Positions 1-4,398 of a DNA stretch of 5,200 bases are shown here, in pieces. This stretch comes from Kingella oralis (GTDB lineage: Bacteria; Pseudomonadota; Gammaproteobacteria; Burkholderiales; Neisseriaceae), in assembly GCA_905373195.1 (NCBI GenBank), contig CAJPSG010000108.1, positions 1-5,200 of the forward strand. The letters run 5' to 3'. The position numbers and the translations under genes were made by a program. Under the pieces are notes generated by a model that was not told the DNA's origin, ran no database searches, and was given only the letters and a program-made list of their open reading frames with translations. Position 1 is the stretch's first letter. Each line of letters opens with the position of its first letter.

Positions 1-49
1 CGACTATAGCAACCCATTGCCCAGCATCGTTGCATTCCACCCTACCTCG

Positions 50-85
50 TTTCAGGCTGCCTCAAACCATTAAAGCAGCCTGAAA
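50..85. repeat. Inverted DNA uptake sequence pair
   Basis: An exact reverse DUS (TTCAGGCTGCCT, 51-62) faces a one-mismatch forward copy (AAGCAGCCTGAA, 73-84). The arms 50-60 and 75-85 pair perfectly over 11 bp with a 14-nt loop. No T-run follows on either strand, so a terminator role is doubtful. The DUS marks DNA for uptake through ComP on type IV pili in naturally competent Neisseriaceae; that role is family knowledge. Confidence 0.75.
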
Positions 86-122
86 CCCATGCAAAGCCTA
101 AAACGCAACACAAAATAGCCGT

Positions 123-196
123 GTAGGTCGGGCATTCATGCCCGACATTCTCTCGTTTTATTTTCAAATTTTGTCGGGCATGAATGCCCGACCTAC
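123..196. repeat. REPIN-like element (two inverted GTAG-headed REP palindromes)
   Basis: The element is a perfect 25-bp inverted repeat: 123-147 is the exact reverse complement of 172-196, separated by a 24-bp AT-rich spacer. Each arm is itself a palindrome: GTCGGGCA (127-134) pairs with TGCCCGAC (139-146), and 173-180 pairs with 185-192, each around a 4-nt loop. Outside each palindrome sits GTAG (123-126) or its complement CTAC (193-196). A GTAG head before a GC-rich palindrome is the hallmark of REP sequences mobilised by RAYT (REP-associated tyrosine transposase) enzymes, and an inverted REP doublet is the REPIN arrangement. No transposase gene is in the window, so the element would be non-autonomous. 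Copy number elsewhere in the genome is not known from here. Confidence 0.7.
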
Positions 197-233
197 TGCT
201 GCCTAGAATGCCCAAACGCGGGCGCAAATGCTT

Positions 234-245
234 GGGCAGCCTGAA
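234..245 (+). repeat. DUS variant, one mismatch
   Basis: GGGCAGCCTGAA differs from AGGCAGCCTGAA only in the first base, so the core that carries most uptake specificity is intact. It is unpaired with another DUS. A weak 7-bp inverted match (TGCCCAA at 209-215 with TTGGGCA at 232-238) overlaps its left end. Confidence 0.55.
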
Positions 246-264
246 ACGCCAACCCGCGCCCCCT

Positions 265-284
265 ACGGCTTGCGTGCAAGCCGT
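265..284. repeat. 20-bp perfect palindrome
   Basis: ACGGCTTGC (265-273) and GCAAGCCGT (276-284) pair perfectly around a 2-nt centre. It sits just beyond the ubiB terminator and has no T-run. It could be a protein-binding site, an isolated repeat unit, or a remnant; the sequence does not decide. On the minus strand the palindrome is followed, not preceded, by GTAG-like bases, so it is not a canonical REP. Confidence 0.35.
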
Positions 285-298
285 GCGCTCGCTGGAAT

Positions 299-342
299 AA
301 AAAGGCAGCCTGAAAACGGTTCTACCCCTTTTCAGGCTGCCT
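299..342 (-). terminator. ubiB terminator built from an inverted DUS pair
   Basis: On the minus strand a 14-bp perfect stem (342-329 with 316-303) closes a 12-nt loop and runs straight into a T tract (complement of A299-A303, then ATT). The ubiB stop at 354-356 is just upstream. Both arms are exact DUS copies (303-314 and 331-342). This is the familiar Neisseriaceae economy in which one DUS pair serves as both an uptake signal and a factor-independent terminator. Confidence 0.85.
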
Positions 343-353
343 AACTATCCACA

Positions 354-1865
354 TCACTTAAACACCAACATCAACGCCAACACCAGCGCAATCACCCCCA
401 GCCAAAAATTCTGCCGCCGCTGGCTGTGAATCAAATGCAGCGTTGCCTGCCGCATTTCATCCTGTTTTTTCTCGTCCACCAACGCCGCCACTTTGCGCGG
501 CAAGCTGGGCAAAATCTCCGCCCAATCGGGTGCTTCATCCTTCAAATTTTTAAGCAATGCGCGCACGCCAATCTGGCTGTCCATCCATTTCACCAAAAAC
601 GGTTTTGCCGTTTGCCACAAATCCAAATCAGGGTCTAGCTGTCGCCCCAAGCCCTCAATATTCAACAGCGTTTTTTGCAGCAACACCAGCTGCGGCTGAA
701 TTTCCACATTAAAGCGGCGGCTGGTTTCAAACAAACGCATCAACACCAAGCCAAACGAAATCTGCGACAACGGCTTGTTAAAAATCGGCTCGCACACCGT
801 GCGCACCGCCGCCTCCAAATCCTCCGCCCGCGTATCAGGCGGCACCCAGCCGCTTTCAATATGCGCCGTTGCCACGCGATGATAATCGCGGTTAAAAAAC
901 GCCAAAAAGTTAATCGCCAAATATCGCTTATCGTAATCTGTCAAACTGCCCACAATGCCAAAATCCAGCGCGATATAGCGCCCATCCGCCGCCACCAAAA
1001 TATTGCCGGGGTGCATATCGGCGTGGAAAAAGCCGTTGTTGAACACCTGCGTGAAAAAAATCTCCACGCCATAACGCGCCAGCTGTTTCAAATCAATGCC
1101 TTGCGCTTTCAGGCTGCCTATATCCGAAATCGGCGTGCCGTCCATCCATTCAATCGTGAGCACTTCGCGGCTGCAATAATCAAAAAACACCTGAGGCACA
1201 ATCAACTTATCGCTGCCCGCAAACTGCCGCCCCAGCTGGCTGGCGTTTGCCGCCTCGCGCATCAAATCCAATTCGTCGTGCAAATATTTATCAAACTCCG
1301 CCACCACCTCGCGCGGCTTCAAGCGCTTGCCATCTGCAAACACCCGCTCAATCCACGTCGCCGCAAAGCGCATCAGCGCCAAGTCCTGTTCAATCACGCC
1401 CAACAAATTGGGGCGCAACACCTTCACCGCCACTGCTTCGCCGCTAAACAGCCGCGCCCGATGCACCTGCGCAATGGATGCGCTTGCCACAGGCTCGTCG
1501 CCAAATTCTGCATACAATTCATCAATCCGTCGCCCCAGCGACACTTCAATCTGCCGCCGCGACAACGCCGCATCAAACGGCGGCACTTTATCCTGCAACT
1601 TCGCCAGCTCCGCCGCATAATCAGGCGGCAGCAAATCAGGGCGCGTGGAAAGCACCTGCCCCAGCTTCACAAAAATCGGCCCTAGGCTTTCCAGAGCCAG
1701 CCGCAGCCGCACGGGCAACGGCTCGCCCGCAAACTGCTGCGATTTGGGCAGCCGCAACGCCAGCTTTTGCAACCAGCGCAGGCGGATATGCGGCGTAACC
1801 ATATCGGCTAAACCATAGCGATACAGCGTTTTCAGGATAACAGCGGGGCGGGAAAACCATTTCAT
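354..1865 (-). CDS. ubiB: UbiB, ubiquinone biosynthesis atypical kinase/ATPase
   Basis: UbiB is a membrane-bound ADCK/ABC1-family atypical kinase or ATPase needed for aerobic ubiquinone synthesis, acting with the Ubi enzyme complex at the inner membrane. In the 503-residue protein the family-specific KxGQ motif is at about 67-70 (VKLGQ), the alanine-type nucleotide loop ASASIAQVH at 127-135, the AVKV lysine near 148, the catalytic loop HADMHPGN at 281-288 and DFG at 301-303. A hydrophobic helix at about 487-501 forms the C-terminal anchor. Length is normal for the family. The frame is open back to a TTG at 1874, but I chose the ATG at 1865 (reading MKWFSRP) three codons later because it is the first ATG; neither start has a strong Shine-Dalgarno. 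A DUS lies inside the gene at 1108-1119. The gene appears monocistronic: hairpins separate it from lolA and a terminator follows. Family identity is very secure; the start is less so. Confidence 0.96.
   Translation of the reverse strand: MKWFSRPAVILKTLYRYGLADMVTPHIRLRWLQKLALRLPKSQQFAGEPLPVRLRLALESLGPIFVKLGQVLSTRPDLLPPDYAAELAKLQDKVPPFDAALSRRQIEVSLGRRIDELYAEFGDEPVASASIAQVHRARLFSGEAVAVKVLRPNLLGVIEQDLALMRFAATWIERVFADGKRLKPREVVAEFDKYLHDELDLMREAANASQLGRQFAGSDKLIVPQVFFDYCSREVLTIEWMDGTPISDIGSLKAQGIDLKQLARYGVEIFFTQVFNNGFFHADMHPGNILVAADGRYIALDFGIVGSLTDYDKRYLAINFLAFFNRDYHRVATAHIESGWVPPDTRAEDLEAAVRTVCEPIFNKPLSQISFGLVLMRLFETSRRFNVEIQPQLVLLQKTLLNIEGLGRQLDPDLDLWQTAKPFLVKWMDSQIGVRALLKNLKDEAPDWAEILPSLPRKVAALVDEKKQDEMRQATLHLIHSQRRQNFWLGVIALVLALMLVFK
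1108..1119 (-). repeat. Intragenic DUS in ubiB
   Basis: An exact copy of AGGCAGCCTGAA on the coding strand, translated as part of Gly-Ser-Leu-Lys at about residues 250-253. This is a surface-like stretch between the IEWMDG strand and the next helix. The same tetrapeptide results from DUS copies in the DUF455 and ETF-QO genes. Confidence 0.8.
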
Positions 1866-1897
1866 AGCGGGCAATCGTGAGTGAACAAGAAAACGCG

Positions 1898-1903
1898 ATT
1901 ATA
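1898..1903 (-). promoter_or_regulatory. Candidate -10 box of the ubiB promoter
   Basis: The minus strand reads TATAAT exactly, which would place transcription start near 1891 and leave a leader of about 25 nt before the ATG at 1865. No convincing TTGACA-like -35 is seen 16-18 bp upstream, a region bordering the DUS hairpin at 1928-1968. The call rests on the perfect -10 and its position. Confidence 0.4.
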
Positions 1904-1927
1904 AAGGTTTTGCCGCGGCGAGATGGT

Positions 1928-1968
1928 TTTCAGGCTGCCTATTCGTGTTATCAATAGGCAGCCTGAAA
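1928..1968. repeat. DUS hairpin between lolA and ubiB (first)
   Basis: Arms 1928-1943 and 1953-1968 pair perfectly over 16 bp with a 9-nt loop, and both contain exact DUS copies (1929-1940 and 1956-1967). The DUS face in the opposite order to those in the ubiB and crcB terminators, so no T-run follows on either strand. It may still attenuate read-through from lolA into ubiB, but a classical terminator is not shown. Confidence 0.75.
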
Positions 1969-1989
1969 TGAAACATCGGCGTACAACGC

Positions 1990-2031
1990 TTTTCAGGCTG
2001 CCTATCCATCCCCGAATAGGTAGCCTGAAAA
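1990..2031. repeat. DUS hairpin after lolA (second), with a degenerate arm
   Basis: Arms 1990-2005 and 2016-2031 pair over 16 positions with one mismatch and a 10-nt loop. The left arm carries an exact reverse DUS (1992-2003); the right carries AGGTAGCCTGAA (2018-2029), one base off. It begins 11 nt beyond the lolA stop codon, the usual place for a terminator, but lacks a T-run in the lolA direction. In the lolA transcript the odd position is an A.C mismatch; on the other strand it is a G.U pair. Confidence 0.7.
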
Positions 2032-2042
2032 TCAACTTCACA

Positions 2043-2660
2043 CTACTGGCTCAACACATCCACGCCTTTGGGCGGAGTAAACGTAAACGCGCCGCGCGAT
2101 AAATGGGCGTTGGTGTTCACGCCGCCAAAGCTGATGTTGGTTTGGTTGCCGAAGCTGTCTTTCAACTCCATCGCCGCCAGCGTGTCGCCTTTAAAGCCGA
2201 TGCGGATAAATTGATAGCCCGCGTTGTTTTTCTTGGGCGTGGCGAGCACATAATCCACACCGTTTTTGCTGCCGTCTTCTTTGAGCGAATAGCTGGCATC
2301 CAGCGCGGTTTTGTTAGACAAAATGGCGGCGGGGCTGTCGCCAATGGCTTGGTTTTGGTCAGACTTGGTAACTTGTTTTAATTCAACGTCATACAGCCAA
2401 ATGGTTTTGCCATCGCCCACAATCGTTTGCTGATAAGGCTTGGTGTATTCCCAGCGGAACAAGCCAGGGCGCAAAATTTTGAAGCTGCCCGAGCTGGTTT
2501 GCGTTTTCTTTTTGCTGCGCACAGTTTGCGTGAACGAGCCGCTGATGCCGTCGGCATCATCGTTAAACTTTTTCAGCGCATCAATCGCGCCCGCTTGCGC
2601 TTGGACGGCAAACGCGGTGAACAAGGCAGCGGCAAATAGGGTTTTCCAAGTTTTCATCAT
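2043..2660 (-). CDS. lolA: LolA, periplasmic outer-membrane lipoprotein carrier
   Basis: LolA collects lipoproteins released by the LolCDE transporter at the inner membrane and hands them across the periplasm to LolB. The 205-residue precursor starts with MMK, then a hydrophobic signal peptide ending in QAQA at about residue 23. The mature part shows the LolA pattern: SGSFTQTV, then SGSFKILRPGLFRWEYTKPY (with the conserved RPxxFRW arginine), then TIWLYDVELKQVT and a C-terminal FTPPKGVDV. Length matches the family. Two ATG codons in a row (2660 and 2657) are possible starts; the ribosome binding site AAGGA is 4 nt from the first and 7 nt from the second, so the second (204 residues) may be favoured. 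Two DUS hairpins follow the TAG stop and separate it from ubiB. It is divergent from the DUF455 gene. Identity is secure. Confidence 0.95.
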   Translation of the reverse strand: MMKTWKTLFAAALFTAFAVQAQAGAIDALKKFNDDADGISGSFTQTVRSKKKTQTSSGSFKILRPGLFRWEYTKPYQQTIVGDGKTIWLYDVELKQVTKSDQNQAIGDSPAAILSNKTALDASYSLKEDGSKNGVDYVLATPKKNNAGYQFIRIGFKGDTLAAMELKDSFGNQTNISFGGVNTNAHLSRGAFTFTPPKGVDVLSQ

Positions 2661-2664
2661 TTAG

Positions 2665-2669
2665 TCCTT
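2665..2669 (-). promoter_or_regulatory. lolA ribosome binding site
   Basis: The minus strand reads AAGGA, 4 nt before the ATG at 2660 and 7 nt before the adjoining ATG at 2657. It is the clearest Shine-Dalgarno on the minus strand of the window and bears on which of the tandem ATGs is used. Confidence 0.7.
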
Positions 2670-2745
2670 ATAGTAGTTGCGTTACAATACAAAAACCTAC
2701 ATTCACTATTTGCAGGTTCTAACAAGCAGCGCGGATATTAGTTAC

Positions 2746-2762
2746 TTTCAGGCAGCCTGAAA
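2746..2762. repeat. DUS in the divergent lolA/DUF455 intergenic region
   Basis: An exact forward DUS (2750-2761) is preceded by TTTC, making a tight palindrome: TTTCAGG (2746-2752) and CCTGAAA (2756-2762) with a 3-nt centre. A further small palindrome, GCGCAT/ATGCGC, is at 2783-2795. The 191-bp region must hold promoters for both divergent genes, but I see no convincing -35/-10 pair. Confidence 0.7.
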
Positions 2763-2851
2763 AGCCTTTCACGCTGTGTAAAGCGCATGATGCGCGATAA
2801 CCCATTCAATTCAAACAACAAAATTCATTTTGGTTTACCCAATTTTAAATC

Positions 2852-3664
2852 ATGGCTCATTTTTATACGCAACTGGAACACGCTCTGCGCGAAACCGACC
2901 CCACGCGCAAATGCGAACAAACGCTGGCGTTGTCTCAACAATATCAAGCAGGCAGCCTGAAAATCGTGAACGACAGCCCTGTGCGCGATATTCAAATCGC
3001 AGGTCGCCCCGCGCGCCCCGAGCTGGTGCCCGCCACGGCGGTGGACAAGCGCAAAACCAGCACAACAGAAGGCTACGCGGCGATGTTACACGCAATTGCC
3101 CACATTGAATTTAACGCGATTAACCTTGCGCTGGATGCGGCGTATCGCTTTCGCACGCTGCCTGCGCCGTTTGCCGAAAACTGGCTGCAAGTCGCCAAAG
3201 AGGAATGCGAACATTTTGCGCTGATGCGCGCGCGGCTGAACGCACATGGCTACGACTACGGCGACTTCACCGCGCACGCGCATTTGTGGGACATGGCATA
3301 CAAAACGGCTTACGACCCTTTGCTGCGGATGGCATTGGTGCCGCGCGTGCTGGAAGCGCGAGGGCTGGATGTTACCCCAGCCATTCGCGCCAAAGTGGCG
3401 CAGCGCGGCGATGCGGAAACCTGCGCCGTGCTGGATATTATTTACCGCGACGAAGTGGGGCATGTGCGCTTTGGCAACCATTGGTATCAGTATCTTTGCC
3501 GCGAGCGCAATCTTGACCCGCAAGAGCTGTTCCGCCGCCTACTGCGCCGCTACGATATGTTTATTTTTCGTGGGCACGTTAATCTGGAAGCGCGGGAGCA
3601 GGCGGGGTTTAGTGCGTTTGAACTGGCGATGTTGGAACATTTTGAGGCGAGTTTGAAGGTGTAG
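2852..3664 (+). CDS. DUF455 ferritin-like di-iron family protein
   Basis: The 270-residue protein belongs to the DUF455 family (COG2833), a ferritin-like helical-bundle group with no settled function; MiaE-type tRNA hydroxylases are more distant ferritin-like relatives. A di-iron site is visible: E86 in HIEFNAI, E118 and H121 in the first ExxH (EECEH), E169 in VLEARG, and E201 and H204 in the second ExxH (DEVGH). An N-terminal lead with SPVRDIQIAGRPARPELV (about 42-59) is typical of the family. The ATG at 2852 is the earliest possible start because an in-frame TAA lies at 2846-2848. No strong Shine-Dalgarno precedes it. A DUS at 2950-2961 encodes GSLK near residues 34-37. It leads a plus-strand group with the orphan and crcB genes, 32 nt from the next start. 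Likely cytosolic, since no signal or membrane segment is seen. Family call is strong; biochemical activity is unknown. Confidence 0.9.
   Translation: MAHFYTQLEHALRETDPTRKCEQTLALSQQYQAGSLKIVNDSPVRDIQIAGRPARPELVPATAVDKRKTSTTEGYAAMLHAIAHIEFNAINLALDAAYRFRTLPAPFAENWLQVAKEECEHFALMRARLNAHGYDYGDFTAHAHLWDMAYKTAYDPLLRMALVPRVLEARGLDVTPAIRAKVAQRGDAETCAVLDIIYRDEVGHVRFGNHWYQYLCRERNLDPQELFRRLLRRYDMFIFRGHVNLEAREQAGFSAFELAMLEHFEASLKV
2950..2961 (+). repeat. Intragenic DUS in the DUF455 gene
   Basis: An exact AGGCAGCCTGAA on the coding strand, translated within Ala-Gly-Ser-Leu-Lys in the N-terminal lead before the ferritin-like bundle, where the chain is probably tolerant of sequence. Confidence 0.8.
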
Positions 3665-3682
3665 CACACGCTATTCAACAAT

Positions 3683-3687
3683 AGGAA
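3683..3687 (+). promoter_or_regulatory. Ribosome binding site of the 82-residue orphan
   Basis: AGGAA lies 9 nt before the ATG at 3697, a normal spacing. It supports the small downstream frame as a translated gene and fixes its start. Confidence 0.65.
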
Positions 3688-3696
3688 ATAGATAAA

Positions 3697-3945
3697 ATGA
3701 ATACAGAGAAAATAACATTTAATGTTATGGTTATGGATTTAAACATATTGGAACAAGCAGTAAAGGAGTATAACGAAAGCCCTCACGCTCATGTTTATTT
3801 TGAAATTATTTCTGAAATTGAAGATGAATTGAATCTTGCAACTATTCAAGCCAGCGAAAATAACATTGATGAGGTGTTTAGGCTGGGTTATAGATTAGCC
3901 GTTCTTGAAAACGATTTACGCGACAAAGGCGAGTTTGATTTCTAA
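3697..3945 (+). CDS. Small acidic AT-rich hypothetical protein (82 aa)
   Basis: I do not recognise this protein. It has 82 residues, 12 Glu and 6 Asp against 3 Lys and 3 Arg, so it is strongly acidic, and it looks mostly helical. There is no signal peptide, membrane segment, cysteine or obvious metal motif. By direct count its G+C is 83 of 249 bases (33%), far below the visibly GC-rich genes on both sides, which points to recent acquisition. It has a good ribosome binding site, sits 32 nt after the DUF455 stop and 14 nt before crcB, and is the same strand, so co-transcription is likely. Small acidic orphans of this type are often immunity proteins, antitoxins or phage-derived inhibitors, but nothing here shows a partner toxin. 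It is probably real given start, ribosome site and fit between genes; function is unknown. Confidence 0.7.
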   Translation: MNTEKITFNVMVMDLNILEQAVKEYNESPHAHVYFEIISEIEDELNLATIQASENNIDEVFRLGYRLAVLENDLRDKGEFDF

Positions 3946-3958
3946 AAGGCAGCCTGAA
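3946..3958 (+). promoter_or_regulatory. DUS forming the crcB leader and probable ribosome binding site
   Basis: An exact DUS (3947-3958) fills nearly the whole 14-nt gap between the orphan stop (3943-3945) and the crcB ATG (3960). The only Shine-Dalgarno-like bases are AAGG at 3946-3949, formed by the left end of the DUS, 10 nt from the ATG. The uptake signal therefore appears to double as the translation signal, unless crcB relies on coupling to the upstream gene. Confidence 0.55.
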
Positions 3959-3959
3959 A

Positions 3960-4322
3960 ATGCCCCAACCCTTCTACATCGCCGCAGGCGCAATCATCGG
4001 CGCGCTTATCCGCTGGCAGCTTGCCGCATGGTTTAACCCCAGCTGGGCAGCATTGCCGCTAGGCACGCTGTTGGCAAACCTGCTGGGCTGCTTTGCCATT
4101 GGTGCAACACTCGCGCTCAATCTGTCCACCAACATCAAACTGTTCCTGATTACTGGCTTGCTCGGCAGCTTAACCACGTTTTCCACTTTCGCCGCTGAAT
4201 TGGTACAGTTAAGCCAACGCCAGCAATGGCAAAATATGTTTACCGCGCTATTGCTGCATTTGGGCGGCGGCGTGGGCGCGGTGGTATTGGGCGCGTGGCT
4301 GGTGGGCAAGCTGACGCGATGA
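3960..4322 (+). CDS. crcB: CrcB/Fluc fluoride ion channel
   Basis: CrcB (Fluc) is a small inner-membrane protein that works as a dual-topology dimer to let toxic fluoride leave the cell. The 120-residue protein has four hydrophobic segments at about 5-25, 33-55, 60-80 and 95-117. Family motifs are present: the IIGALIRW turn with R18, GTLLANLLG (35-43) with pore Asn40, and GLLGSLTTFSTF (66-77) with the Phe-box residues F74 and F77 and the Gly/Thr positions tied to the central sodium ion. Length is typical. The ATG directly follows a DUS (see 3946-3958). No fluoride riboswitch fits in the 14-nt gap. It probably ends the DUF455-orphan-crcB transcript at the hairpin 4330-4374. Codons 97-112 (4247-4295) are repeated in inverted form at the window's right edge. 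Confidence 0.95.
   Translation: MPQPFYIAAGAIIGALIRWQLAAWFNPSWAALPLGTLLANLLGCFAIGATLALNLSTNIKLFLITGLLGSLTTFSTFAAELVQLSQRQQWQNMFTALLLHLGGGVGAVVLGAWLVGKLTR
4247..4295 (+). repeat. Inverted repeat, left arm (inside crcB)
   Basis: These 49 bases are exactly the reverse complement of 5152-5200, checked base by base. They encode residues 97-112 of CrcB, a normal part of its last membrane segment, so this is the original copy. Identity stops at 4296 (T here, C in the inverted copy) on the crcB 3' side. On the 5' side it is open, since the partner reaches the window edge. Confidence 0.97.
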
Positions 4323-4329
4323 TGGCAAC

Positions 4330-4374
4330 AAAGGCAGCCTGAAAACGGAAAAACACGTTTTCAGGCTGCCTTTT
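4330..4374. terminator. Bidirectional DUS-pair terminator between crcB and ETF-QO
   Basis: Arms 4330-4347 and 4356-4373 pair perfectly over 18 bp with an 8-nt loop, and a run of four T ends the right arm (4371-4374). Both arms are exact DUS copies (4332-4343 and 4360-4371). The crcB stop is 7 nt to the left and the ETF-QO stop 25 nt to the right, so the hairpin sits between two converging genes. In the ETF-QO direction the tract is TTTGTT, weaker. The T-run is short both ways, but the stem is long. Confidence 0.8.
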
Positions 4375-4398
4375 ATCACTGGGCAAACTCAATCCCCA

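Larger units (their letters stand above)
1..353. other. Gene-free repeat-rich intergenic region
   Basis: No credible gene is visible on either strand. The only longish open frame, on the minus strand at 42-227, runs through the palindromic repeat and looks like no protein family. The space holds an inverted DUS pair (50-85), a REPIN-like double palindrome (123-196), a one-mismatch DUS (234-245), a 20-bp palindrome (265-284) and the ubiB terminator (299-342). The gene to the left of ubiB lies outside the window. Confidence 0.75.

Noticed and set aside
123..196. A CRISPR repeat pair or Correia (NEMIS) element
   Set aside because: There are only two units, in inverted orientation with nested palindromes, so it is no CRISPR. 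The ends do not resemble Correia termini.
42..227. A 61-residue minus-strand frame in the left gap
   Set aside because: It runs through the DUS and REPIN palindromes, has no ribosome site and no recognisable protein features.
675..1685. A 336-residue open frame on the plus strand
   Set aside because: It is wholly antisense to ubiB, whose kinase motifs are unmistakable. Its composition (very rich in Arg, His, Gln) is that of a shadow frame.
1866..1874. TTG start for UbiB at 1874 (506 residues)
   Set aside because: It adds only three residues and has no Shine-Dalgarno. The ATG at 1865 is the simpler start, though it also lacks a strong ribosome site.
2671..2700. lolA promoter with TATAAG as the -10 box
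   Set aside because: The box would overlap the ribosome binding site and place the transcript start at the start codon, and the matching -35 is poor.
3086..3523. A 145-residue minus-strand frame opposite the DUF455 gene
   Set aside because: It is antisense to a conserved gene with an intact di-iron site. No start signals or family features are visible.
3661..3959. A fluoride riboswitch ahead of crcB
   Set aside because: The gap before crcB is 14 nt and filled by a DUS, and the gap before the orphan is 32 nt. Neither can hold the aptamer.
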